64,000 nucleotides of DNA. Origin: Curtobacterium sp. MCSS17_007. GTDB lineage: Bacteria; Actinomycetota; Actinomycetes; Actinomycetales; Microbacteriaceae. The DNA lies in the NCBI RefSeq assembly GCF_003234175.2, contig NZ_CP126257.1, positions 1,054,001-1,118,000 on the forward strand, given 5' to 3'. The notes below the pieces were generated by a model. That model ran no database searches and had not been told where the DNA came from. It saw nothing but the letters and a program-made list of their open reading frames with translations. How positions within the stretch are numbered: the first letter of the stretch is position 1; each line of letters begins with the position of its first letter. The translations under genes and the position numbers were made by a program. Shown here in pieces: positions 1 through 9,918 of the stretch.

Positions 1-62
1 GCGAGTCCACGCTCCATGAGCGCACGCATCTCGTCGTCGTCCTCGACCACCAACAGGCGCAT
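1..62 (-). CDS. Response regulator, N-terminal fragment (gene runs off the left edge)
   Basis: Reading leftwards from an ATG at 62-60 gives MRLLVVEDDDEMRALMERGL, the first beta strand and acidic pocket (EDD) of a receiver domain, typical of OmpR/PhoB-type two-component regulators. The phosphoacceptor Asp and output domain lie outside the window. A perfect AGGAGG on the minus strand (69-74) lies six bases upstream and supports the start. The receiver call is good despite only 20 residues, because this N-terminal motif is distinctive; the output class and target genes cannot be seen. Confidence 0.75.
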   Translation of the reverse strand, partial: MRLLVVEDDDEMRALMERGL

Positions 63-317
63 GATCGACCTCCTCGGAGCCCATCGTGGCAGGGATCGCC
101 CGTCGGGGGCACGATCCCGCTCGGAACTCGCTGAACCTCGTCACAGCGACCTCTCGGCGGGCTGGCACGACTGCTCGGCGGGGCGGATCGGTCGACGTCG
201 CCCGGAGAGGGGTAGGACGACCTGTCCCGCGGAGGGGGGTATGGGTACCGAGGGGTGCTCGTTGCTAGGCTCCGCACCGGACGAGGCGTACCCGACGCAG
301 CGTCCGTAGGGGGCACC

Positions 318-674
318 ATGCAGGACCAGTCAGAACCGTCCGTCCACCCGGCCATCGCCCGGTTGCACGCCGAACTCGACGCGGCACGTCGTGGCATCGA
401 CGTGCTCGCCGACCTGGAGGACGCCCGTCGGGACCGTGTCGTCGCCGAGTTGCTCAGCGCCGTCCCCGACGTCGCGAGCCGGGCTGCGCACGAAGCCGGA
501 GCCGACGGCGTCGTCGCGACCATCCAGGGGTTCGCGGACGCGGCTGGTGACCACGGGGATCCGGCGACCGCGCTGTGGGACCGCATCGTGCTCACCGCGG
601 TCGAGGCGGCGGCCGCCGTCGAGCCCGGTGGAGTGGACCGTACGACGAGCCGCGAGCGCGCCGCCACCGGCTGA
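318..674 (+). CDS. Hypothetical protein, 118 aa
   Basis: I do not recognise a family. The protein is soluble, Ala/Asp/Val rich and probably all-helical, with no signal peptide or membrane segment. The ATG at 318 is preferred over upstream in-frame starts because AGGGGG (308-313) sits four bases before it and codon bias is typical from there. A TAGGCT hexamer at 266-271 could be a -10 element. It stands between a divergent response regulator and a convergent FUSC gene (7 bp between their 3' ends), so it is probably monocistronic. Confidence 0.6.
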   Translation: MQDQSEPSVHPAIARLHAELDAARRGIDVLADLEDARRDRVVAELLSAVPDVASRAAHEAGADGVVATIQGFADAAGDHGDPATALWDRIVLTAVEAAAAVEPGGVDRTTSRERAATG

Positions 675-681
675 CGGCAGG

Positions 682-1824
682 TCAGTCGTCCTCGCCGAGC
701 AGCTCCTCGCGCACGCGTCGGATGTCCTCGAGCAGCGCGCCGATGAGCACCCAGTGCCGTGAGTTCGGTCGGACCACCTCGAGCGGCGCCGTCAGCGCCG
801 GTTCCGGCGACCCGGCGTCGTCCGCCGCGGCGCCGGTGATGCCGTCGCTCTCGGAGTGGTGGAGCCGGGTCGCCTCGACCCGCGCGCTCAGGGCACGGAC
901 GTCCGCGCCGATCCGTGCGACCTCGGTCGCGATGCTGCCCACCACCGGGTCCGCCCGCAGGTCGGGCGCCGTGTTGTCCCGGATCGCCCGCGTCATGCCG
1001 GTCACGCGGGTCACGAGCACACGCAGGTGCTCGGCGATCGCGGTGTCCCGCTCCAGGATCGTCCGGTGCCGCCCGCCCCGCGGGTTCATCGTCAGCGATT
1101 CACCCGCCGCCGTGAGCGATGCCTCGGCACGGGCGTGCTGCTGACGGAGTGCCCGAGCCTGCAGGAGTGCCTGGTGCCAGCGGTCGGCATCCCACCCTTC
1201 GGTCAGCCCGATCGCGATCCGCTCGAAGGCCGCGGCGGTGTCGCGGGCGAGCCGGGCGACCGCCAGGTGGGCCGGTTCGAGGAGCACGGGCGGCACGATG
1301 ACGGCGTTCACCGCGAGCGCGACGACCGCGCCGACGACGGTCTCGAGGATCCGGTCGGCCGAGTAGTTCGGCGTCACCACCCCGGCGGTGAGCACGAGCA
1401 TCCCGCTGATGCCGACCTGCGTCGCCGAGGTCGGGGTGAGTCGGAGCGCCCAGCTCAGCAGGATCGCCAGGACGATGACGACGAGCACGACCCACACGGC
1501 GTCGCCGAGGAGCAGGTGGAACGCGGTCGCCAGCACCACTCCGAGCACCACACCGGCGCTGCGCTCCAGGCCCTTCACGAAGGACTGGTTGATGCTCGGC
1601 TGCACCACGAGCAGCGCGGCGATCGCGGCGAAGGTGGGGAACGGGCCGTCGATGAGCAGGCGGCACAGCAGGACGGCGGCGACCACCGCGACCGCGGTCT
1701 TCACGACCTGCAGGAACGGTGTGCGGCTCGAACTGCGGAGGCGTGCGACCGGGTTCACGACGACCACGGTAGCCACGAGCCGCACGCCGAGCCGTGCACG
1801 TTGGCGACGAAACGGCCCCGGCAC
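682..1824 (-). CDS. FUSC-family inner-membrane protein
   Basis: 380 aa from the outermost GTG (1824); a second in-frame GTG at 1767 gives 361 aa and fits better, since the first ~19 residues are Arg-rich and the divergent neighbour starts only 14 bp away. After NPVARLRSSSRTPFLQVVKTAVA come about six hydrophobic segments in the first ~200 residues, with the FUSC-like stretch FPTFAAIAALLVVQPSINQSF followed by GLERSAG. The second half is a long helical, Arg/Ala-rich cytoplasmic domain. FUSC proteins (YccS, aromatic-acid exporters) are membrane proteins thought to export aromatic or related acids; the substrate here is unknown. Confidence 0.75.
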   Translation of the reverse strand: MPGPFRRQRARLGVRLVATVVVVNPVARLRSSSRTPFLQVVKTAVAVVAAVLLCRLLIDGPFPTFAAIAALLVVQPSINQSFVKGLERSAGVVLGVVLATAFHLLLGDAVWVVLVVIVLAILLSWALRLTPTSATQVGISGMLVLTAGVVTPNYSADRILETVVGAVVALAVNAVIVPPVLLEPAHLAVARLARDTAAAFERIAIGLTEGWDADRWHQALLQARALRQQHARAEASLTAAGESLTMNPRGGRHRTILERDTAIAEHLRVLVTRVTGMTRAIRDNTAPDLRADPVVGSIATEVARIGADVRALSARVEATRLHHSESDGITGAAADDAGSPEPALTAPLEVVRPNSRHWVLIGALLEDIRRVREELLGEDD

Positions 1825-1838
1825 GGTTGACTGTTCCC

Positions 1839-3086
1839 GTGTGGCCGAACCACGAGCGCGTCATCCCGCAGGCCTTCGCCGGCTCCGGGACCTCCGTCGT
1901 GGCCGCACGCGCCCACTCGGTCGAGCCGTCGGGCAACGGGTACCTGTACGGCTACGAGGTCGACACCGTCGACCGGGCCGGGCAGCGCGCCACCGTCCTG
2001 ACCTACGTCGACACGGGCGGCGCCCACGACCAGAACAGCGCCATCGTCACCGACCCGACCACCGGTGAGCCGGTGTCGGTGTGGGCCTACCCGAACGACC
2101 CCGGGCTCCCGGTGCTGCCGCAGGTGACCTACCGAGACGCCGTGGCCGAGCTGCTCGCGGGCATCGGCATGCCCGTCACCGACCCGACCCTCTCCGTCGC
2201 CGCGTACCGCCCGGGCAAGCGCGCCGTGGTCCGCGTCGATGCCCCCGAACGCGTCGTCTTCCTGAAGATCGTCCGTCCGCACCGCGTCGCGCCGATCGTC
2301 GAGTCGCACGAGCAGTTCGTCGCGGCCGGCCTGCCGGTGCCACGCGTGCTGTCGAGCCGCGGTGACGGGCTGCTCGTGCTCGAACGGATCCGGGGTGTGC
2401 CCGCCGGGAGCCGCATCACCGAGATCGCCGACGACCCGCGCTTCGTCGGCTCGCTCGCTGCGCTGACCGGTCGGATCGCGTCGGTCCCGATGACCCAGCA
2501 GGCCCGTGCGGACGCCATGGACCACGCCGACTGGCACCGCCGTACGCTCGTGACCGCGCTGCCGCAGGACGCGGCGGAGATCGACGAGCTCTACGACGCC
2601 ATCGGTCGCCGCTCGATCGGGTGGGGCACGGCGACGAAGCAGGTGGTGCACGGCGACCTGCACCTCGAGCAGGTCTTCGTCGACGAGGACGAGCCGTGGC
2701 GCATCTCGGGGCTCCTCGACATCGACACCGCCGGCTGGGGCTTCCCGGTGCGCGACATCGGTGCCGTCGTCGCGCACCTCGTCGTCACGGGGCTGTGGCA
2801 CCGCTCCCGCGGGGACGCCGAGCGGGGTGCCGCGGCGGAGCGCCTGGCCGACGCCGTGGCGCGTGACTGGGTCGCGCGGAACCCCGGCGAGGCCGACCGG
2901 ATCGGTCCGGCCATCGGCGCGCAGCTCCTCGCGCACGCCGGCGGCCAGGCGACGACCGGATCCGCGAACGGGATCGAGACCGCGCAGCAGCTCCTGGCGG
3001 CCACGCGGGTGGCGCTCGCCGAGTCGTCGTCGCCCACCGTCCCGTCGGCCGGCGTGCTCCGACCGCGCTCCGCGCCGCAGGTCTGA
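1839..3086 (+). CDS. Aminoglycoside-phosphotransferase-fold kinase
   Basis: 415 aa from GTG 1839. The C-terminal ~300 residues show the APH/choline-kinase fold: a nucleotide-binding region with a candidate Lys (VFLKIVRP), the catalytic loop VVHGDLHLEQVF, and LLDIDTAGWG as the DxD/DFG-equivalent metal loop. The usual catalytic loop is HGDxxxxN; here the metal-binding Asn is Gln. The N-terminal ~110 residues form a separate beta-rich region (NGYLYGYEVDTVDRAGQ...). The substrate is not evident: a small-molecule kinase such as a maltokinase-like or homoserine-kinase-like enzyme is possible, and drug resistance should not be assumed. It is divergent from the FUSC gene. Confidence 0.7.
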   Translation: MWPNHERVIPQAFAGSGTSVVAARAHSVEPSGNGYLYGYEVDTVDRAGQRATVLTYVDTGGAHDQNSAIVTDPTTGEPVSVWAYPNDPGLPVLPQVTYRDAVAELLAGIGMPVTDPTLSVAAYRPGKRAVVRVDAPERVVFLKIVRPHRVAPIVESHEQFVAAGLPVPRVLSSRGDGLLVLERIRGVPAGSRITEIADDPRFVGSLAALTGRIASVPMTQQARADAMDHADWHRRTLVTALPQDAAEIDELYDAIGRRSIGWGTATKQVVHGDLHLEQVFVDEDEPWRISGLLDIDTAGWGFPVRDIGAVVAHLVVTGLWHRSRGDAERGAAAERLADAVARDWVARNPGEADRIGPAIGAQLLAHAGGQATTGSANGIETAQQLLAATRVALAESSSPTVPSAGVLRPRSAPQV

Positions 3087-3564
3087 GGCGGCACCGCGCC
3101 GGGCGCGGGCCGGACAGCGTGGTCGCGTCGTGCCTCCGGGCCGACCGTCGGCAGGTCGCCCCCTCGACCCGGTCGGGAGGCGCGACGCGCGCGGCGCCCG
3201 TCGAGTCGCCGCCGTCGGGGGTCGGGGAGTAAACTGCACCCAGCACGCACCGTTTCCTCGCGTGCCGCGTCGTCATCCGGACGCGGCAGTCGGTCGCTTG
3301 ACCGTCGCGGGGGCCGGGTCCGTGGGCGTCCAACAGGGCACCACGTGCGTGCGACGGCGCCGGATCCCGGCGCGGACCGTCGTGTCGAGCACCCGTGGGA
3401 GCCGGCGGAACGGTCCGCGGGACTCCACCGGACGTCCCTCGGCGGGACCGGCGAACGAGCGGGCCAGGGTGGCCCGTGGGACCGGGGTCGTGCCAGACGC
3501 CGGTCGAGGACTTCCCGCCACCACGGCGGCTCGCCCGTGCGGATCGGGCGGAACAGGAGGAGCG
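3087..3564. other. 478-bp intergenic stretch before the SNF2 helicase
   Basis: No convincing gene. It contains one copy of the GGGAGGC-type inverted repeat (3124-3189), a TAAACT hexamer (3230-3235) that could be a -10 element, and then ~300 bp of GC-rich sequence. One frame stays open into the helicase, but it lacks a credible start and its composition (Arg, Gly, Pro, Thr) is that of random high-GC sequence. A long 5' leader or an unrecognised small RNA is possible; I see no known RNA motif. Confidence 0.4.
3124..3189. repeat. GGGAGGC-type inverted repeat, copy 1 (imperfect)
   Basis: The left arm CGCGTCGTGCCTCC (3124-3137) is complementary, with one mismatch, to GGAGGCGCGACGCG (3176-3189). 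It is just downstream of the phosphotransferase stop. The arms share the GCCTCC/GGAGGC core found in other gaps of this window. Confidence 0.6.
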
Positions 3565-5691
3565 TTGGCTCGATCAGGCACCCGGCGAGCAGCCGGTGGG
3601 ACGCGGACCGCGTCGCGTCGCACCCGCCCGCTCGACAACGACGGCGTCATCCCCGTGCTCGCCCGCGCCGTGCGCGAGGTCGAGGCGGCCGCGCAGCGCG
3701 GACCGCTCAAGGCGTCGAACCGGTCGAAGTTCCAGGCGGTCGCCCTGCTCATGCGCGAGGAGCGCGCAAGGGTCAAGGCCGACCCGGAGCTCACGGACGC
3801 GCAGCGCGCCGAGCAGCTCAAGCGGCTCGACGGCGTCGCGACGATCCTGGCGAAGACCGCGGCACGGGACACCAGCGTCATCCAGCTGCTGACCGAGGAG
3901 GCCTCGGTCAGCGAGGCGACCCGCACCGTCAAGCGCGACATGATGATCGCCGGCGGGATGGAGCTGCAGCCCGAGGACCTCGTGATCGCGGCCGAGCCGT
4001 CCCCGGTCGTCGAGGCCCCGGTGCGCTCGGTCGTGCCGCAGGCCGTCGTGCAGCGCCAGCTCGCCAACCCGTTCCTGGCGCCCGACTTCGCCCTCGCCGA
4101 CCAGCCCGTCGCACACCCGCGCCGCCTGGCGAACTGGGAGCTGTTCGGACCGCTCTTCAAGTCGTTCGAGTACGGCGCCGGCGGGGGCGCGGCGTCGATG
4201 CCGCTGCCGGAGCCGACCTCGCTGCACTCGAAGTCCGGCACCACCCTCATGAAGCACCAGGCCGAACTGGTCGCTGCCGCTGCGCAGGGGCACCGCTCGT
4301 TCCTGCTCGCCGACGAGCCGGGCCTCGGCAAGACGGCGCAGTCGCTGCTGGCCGCCGACGCGGCGAACGCGTTCCCGCTGCTCGTCGTCGTGCCCAACGT
4401 CGTCAAGACGAACTGGGCACGCGAGGCCGAGCGCTGGGTGCCGAACCGCCGCGCGACGGTCATCCACGGTGACGGGGACGACCTGGACGGCTTCGCCGAC
4501 ATCGTCATCGTGAACTACGAGATCCTCGACCGGCACGTCGGCTGGCTCGGATCCTTCGGCTTCAAGGGCATGGTCGTCGACGAGGCGCACTTCATCAAGA
4601 ACAAGGAGTCGCAGCGCTCCCGGTTCGTGCTGCAGCTCGCCGAGCAGATCCGTTCGCGGGTGTCCGCGCCGCTGTTCATGGCGCTGACCGGTACCCCGCT
4701 GATCAACTCGGTCGAGGACTTCCGCACGATCTGGGAGTTCCTCGGCTGGATCGACGACAAGAAGCCGCGCGCGAAGCTCATGAACGAGCTCGAGGACATC
4801 GGGCTCACCCCGGCCGACCCCGGGTTCTTCGTCGAGGCACGCAAGGCCGTCATCGACCAGGGCATCGTCCGGCGCCGCAAGGTGGACGTGGCGGCGGACA
4901 TCCCCGCCCGTCGCATCGCCGACATCCCCGTCGAGCTCGACGGCGAGGAGGGGCGCTCGATCCGCGACGCCGAGCGTGAGCTCACCGCGAAGCTCGTCCG
5001 GCGCTACCACCAGGCGCTCGACGCCCGCACCGGGCAGGACCCGGTCGTCGGCATCGACCACAAGCTCGTCCGCCAGGTCGCTCGGTGGGAGCTCGAGGAC
5101 CAGGACGCTTCGTCGACCGGCGAGAACGTGTTCTCGATGGTCCGCCGCATCGGCCGGGCCAAGGCCCAGCTCGCCGCCGACTACGCGGCGCAGCTCGCGT
5201 CGAACGTCGGCAAGGTCGTCTTCTTCGCCAAGCACCTCGACGTCATGGACCAGGCGGAGGAGGTCTTCGCCCGCCGTGGCCTGAAGACCGCCACCGTCCG
5301 AGGCGACCAGACGCCGGCGCAGCGCACCGCCGAGATCGACGCGTTCGTGAACGACCCCGAGGTCGCGGTCATCGTCTGCTCGCTCACCGCGGCGGGCGTC
5401 GGCCTCAACCTGCAGGTGTCGTCGAACGTCGTGCTCGCCGAGCTGTCCTGGACGAGCGCCGAGCAGACGCAGGCGATCGACCGCGTGCACCGCATCGGCC
5501 AGGAAGAGCCGGTCACTGCCTGGCGCATCATCGCCGCGCAGACGATCGACACCAAGATCGCCGAGCTCATCGACTCGAAGGCCTCCCTGGCCGCACGCGC
5601 ACTGGACGGTTCGGACGAGGAGATCGACGACTCGGGCGACATCCAGCTCGACGCCATGGTGGCGCTGCTCACCGAGGCGCTCGGGGGCTGA
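3565..5691 (+). CDS. SNF2-type DEAD/DEAH-box helicase
   Basis: 708 aa from a TTG at 3565 chosen because AGGAGG (3555-3560) precedes it by four bases. The N-terminal ~210 residues are helical and charged. The ATPase follows: Walker A region ADEPGLGKTAQSL (near residue 250), Walker B VVDEAHFIKNKES (DEAH, near 340), motif III ALTGTPLIN, and C-terminal lobe motifs V/VI with RVHRIGQEEPVTAWRI near residue 640. SNF2 enzymes translocate on double-stranded DNA and remodel protein-DNA complexes. The bacterial role is uncertain, and no nuclease or methylase partner is adjacent. A 9-bp-stem hairpin follows the stop. Confidence 0.88.
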   Translation: MARSGTRRAAGGTRTASRRTRPLDNDGVIPVLARAVREVEAAAQRGPLKASNRSKFQAVALLMREERARVKADPELTDAQRAEQLKRLDGVATILAKTAARDTSVIQLLTEEASVSEATRTVKRDMMIAGGMELQPEDLVIAAEPSPVVEAPVRSVVPQAVVQRQLANPFLAPDFALADQPVAHPRRLANWELFGPLFKSFEYGAGGGAASMPLPEPTSLHSKSGTTLMKHQAELVAAAAQGHRSFLLADEPGLGKTAQSLLAADAANAFPLLVVVPNVVKTNWAREAERWVPNRRATVIHGDGDDLDGFADIVIVNYEILDRHVGWLGSFGFKGMVVDEAHFIKNKESQRSRFVLQLAEQIRSRVSAPLFMALTGTPLINSVEDFRTIWEFLGWIDDKKPRAKLMNELEDIGLTPADPGFFVEARKAVIDQGIVRRRKVDVAADIPARRIADIPVELDGEEGRSIRDAERELTAKLVRRYHQALDARTGQDPVVGIDHKLVRQVARWELEDQDASSTGENVFSMVRRIGRAKAQLAADYAAQLASNVGKVVFFAKHLDVMDQAEEVFARRGLKTATVRGDQTPAQRTAEIDAFVNDPEVAVIVCSLTAAGVGLNLQVSSNVVLAELSWTSAEQTQAIDRVHRIGQEEPVTAWRIIAAQTIDTKIAELIDSKASLAARALDGSDEEIDDSGDIQLDAMVALLTEALGG

Positions 5692-5722
5692 CGTCCCCGC
5701 TGGTCGAACCCCGGAACGAACA

Positions 5723-5748
5723 ACGCGCCCCGTCACAGCGGGGCGCGT
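5723..5748. terminator. Hairpin between convergent helicase and mycoredoxin genes
   Basis: ACGCGCCCC (5723-5731), an eight-base loop and GGGGCGCGT (5740-5748) form a perfect 9-bp GC stem. There is no U-tract, as is common in high-GC actinobacteria. It lies between two convergent stops and could serve both strands. Confidence 0.6.
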
Positions 5749-5771
5749 CGTCCGTCAGGGGTGCGGTGGCC

Positions 5772-6044
5772 TCAGATGCGCGACTGCACCTCGGCCAGCG
5801 ACGGGTTCGTCGCGGTGCTGCCGTCCGGGAACACCAGGGTCGGCACGGTCTGGTTGCCGCCGTTGACCTCGGCGACGAGCTCGGCCGTGCCGGGGGTCTG
5901 CTCGATGTCGACCTCGCGGTACGGCACGCCCGCCTTCGACATCTGGTTCTTCAGCCGGGCACAGTAGCCGCACCAGCTCGTCGTGAACATCGTGACGCCG
6001 CCGGCCTCGGGCACGAACGCGTCGCGGGTGACTGTCTCGCTCAT
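5772..6044 (-). CDS. Mycoredoxin (glutaredoxin-like thiol oxidoreductase)
   Basis: 90 aa. It carries TTSWCGYCARLKNQM (CxxC active site near residues 25-28), then NGGNQTVPTLVF with the cis-Pro (TVP) and DGSTATNPS. This layout, including CGYC rather than the CPYC of classical glutaredoxins, matches mycobacterial Mrx1, which uses mycothiol to reduce mixed disulfides in the cytosol. The ATG at 6044 adds ~17 residues before the fold; an internal ATG just before FTTSWC is an alternative. The call rests on family motifs; mycothiol use is inferred from the actinobacterial context. Confidence 0.85.
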   Translation of the reverse strand: MSETVTRDAFVPEAGGVTMFTTSWCGYCARLKNQMSKAGVPYREVDIEQTPGTAELVAEVNGGNQTVPTLVFPDGSTATNPSLAEVQSRI

Positions 6045-6104
6045 GTCGACAGGCTAGCCCGGCGAGTTCGGGGAACACCCGTCACCCCTGGTAGACAGGA
6101 CCGC

Positions 6105-7637
6105 GTGACGGACACCCACCTCGAGATCGAGCGCACGTACGACATGCCCGAGGGCGACGACCTGCCGGACCTCGTCGGCGTCGGCGCCATCGCCCGCACC
6201 GAGCACCAGGAGCCGTTCGTCCTCGACGCCACCTACTGGGACACCGAGCGCTACGACCTGGTGGCCTCCCGCGTGACGGTCCGGCGGCGCACCGGCGGTC
6301 CGGACGCCGGCTGGCACATCAAGCGCGCCGCGTCGGACACCGTCCGGCACGAGCAGCACTTCCCGCTGACGGAGGACGCCGACACCGTTCCGGACGCGGT
6401 CCTCGCCGCGCTGTTCACCGAGCGCCGGGGCCGCGGACTCCGGCCCGTCGTGCACATCGCCACGACGCGCACCGTCACCCGTCTGCTCGACGAGGACGAC
6501 GACCAGGTCGCCGAGCTCGCCGACGACCGCGTGGTCGCGCGACGCCTCGACGACCGGGCCCCGTCGACCCCGCGCACTTGGCGCGAGGTCGAGGTGGAGA
6601 CGGTCGGCGACGTCGACGAGCAGGTCGCGCACGAGCTCTTCGCCTCGCTCGACGGGCGCTTCGCCGCGATCGGGGCCGCTCCGGCCGCGGTCTCGTCGAA
6701 GCTCGCCCGGGGCCTCGAGGGCGCTCCCGCCGCACGCCTCGTCACCACCGAGAAGGCCGAGAAGGGCACGGCTGCCCGCGCACTGACGAAGCGTCTGCGC
6801 AAGCTGCGCACGGCGCTGCTCGGACAGGAGGCGCGCCTCCGTTCCGGTGAGGACGCCGACCTGCGCGAGACGGCCCGGACCGCCCTCGACATCGCCGCCG
6901 TGCTCGGGTCGTACCGGCCGGGCTTCGCCGCGACCGCCGCCGCCGACCGCGCCGCCGAGGCAGCGGACGCCCTGGCGGCCGTCACGGCCCGTGCCGCCCT
7001 GGCCGACTACCTGGTGGAGCGGCTGCCGCACGCGTCGACGCCCGCACAGGACCTGCTCGTCGACGCGATGACGCGCGAGCGAATCCTCGCGGCGACCCGT
7101 GAGCGGCGCTCCGTCGCCGTGGGGGAAGTCACGGCCTTCCTCCACTCGGAGCCGTACCTCGAGCTGCTCGACGCCCTCGACGACGCCGTCGAGCGTCCGG
7201 CCCCGACGGAGTGGGCGCTCCGCTCGCCGAAGCAGGTCGCCCAGGACGTCTCGGCGATCGAGAAGCCGCGCGTGCGCGAGCTCGTCCGCAGCGCCGTCGG
7301 GGACGATGACGAGAGCGTCGGTCTCGTCGACCGGGAAGCCGCCGACCGTGCCGCCACCGAAGCGGCCTGGCGCGCTGCGTCGCGGGCCCGGGCGGCGATG
7401 GACGTGCTCGGCGACGACGCGTTCCCGCACGCGCTGTGGAAGCGCATCGGTGACGCGGCGGACGTGCTCACGGAGCGGGTTCGGTCGCTGCACGCGCTCG
7501 ACGTGCTGCGGGTGCACTCGGGGATCGCGGAGCGCGGCGGCGAGGGCACGTTCGGGTACGGCGTGCTCGCGGGGGACCGCGTGCGGCTCGCCGAGGAGTC
7601 CTACGACCAGGCCGTGCACGCGCTCAACCGCGTCTAG
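6105..7637 (+). CDS. CYTH and CHAD domain protein
   Basis: 510 aa from GTG 6105. The N-terminal ~200 residues form a CYTH (triphosphate tunnel metalloenzyme) domain opening with HLEIERTYDMP, where the usual ExExK signature has Thr in place of Lys. It continues with Arg/Lys-rich strands (RVTVRRRTG, WHIKRAASD). The C-terminal ~280 residues are a His/Arg/Lys-rich helical CHAD domain (AALTKRLRKLRTALLGQEARLR onward in broken form). CYTH-CHAD proteins bind or hydrolyse inorganic polyphosphate or triphosphate. TAGACA lies seven bases before the start with no Shine-Dalgarno, so the mRNA may be leaderless. Confidence 0.88.
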   Translation: MTDTHLEIERTYDMPEGDDLPDLVGVGAIARTEHQEPFVLDATYWDTERYDLVASRVTVRRRTGGPDAGWHIKRAASDTVRHEQHFPLTEDADTVPDAVLAALFTERRGRGLRPVVHIATTRTVTRLLDEDDDQVAELADDRVVARRLDDRAPSTPRTWREVEVETVGDVDEQVAHELFASLDGRFAAIGAAPAAVSSKLARGLEGAPAARLVTTEKAEKGTAARALTKRLRKLRTALLGQEARLRSGEDADLRETARTALDIAAVLGSYRPGFAATAAADRAAEAADALAAVTARAALADYLVERLPHASTPAQDLLVDAMTRERILAATRERRSVAVGEVTAFLHSEPYLELLDALDDAVERPAPTEWALRSPKQVAQDVSAIEKPRVRELVRSAVGDDDESVGLVDREAADRAATEAAWRAASRARAAMDVLGDDAFPHALWKRIGDAADVLTERVRSLHALDVLRVHSGIAERGGEGTFGYGVLAGDRVRLAEESYDQAVHALNRV

Positions 7638-7674
7638 CGCGCCCGCGGGGTGTCCGCGCAGTCGGTCCGACGGG

Positions 7675-9846
<2,172 letters not shown>

Positions 9847-9906
9847 CCCGCCACCCTATGCGCACGGGCCTCGACGCCGTCCCGCACGGGCTCCGCCGCC
9901 GCGTCG

Positions 9907-9912
9907 TAGCGT
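9907..9912 (+). promoter_or_regulatory. Candidate -10 (TAGCGT) for a leaderless amidohydrolase mRNA
   Basis: TAGCGT ends six bases before the ATG at 9919 and no Shine-Dalgarno is present, so transcription would start at or next to the start codon. Assigned by spacing only; no clear -35. Confidence 0.4.
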
Positions 9913-9918
9913 GGTGGC

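Noticed and set aside
16..309. Possible small gene between the response regulator and the 318 gene
   Set aside because: The frame lacks a Shine-Dalgarno, begins antisense to the regulator gene, and its translation is Arg/Ser/Gly-rich without family features.
3190..3560. RNase P RNA, tmRNA, SRP RNA or a riboswitch in the 478-bp gap
   Set aside because: None of the conserved core motifs of these RNAs could be found by eye.
3231..3564. In-frame N-terminal extension of the SNF2 helicase
   Set aside because: No credible start, random-like composition, and a perfect Shine-Dalgarno placed only at the internal TTG.
6054..7619. Long open frames antisense to genes, for example 6054-7619, 24426-26807, 32295-34748 and 48072-51842 on the minus strand
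   Set aside because: They mirror well-supported genes, have Arg/Gly/Pro/Ala-rich composition typical of GC3-biased shadow frames, and show no recognisable domains.
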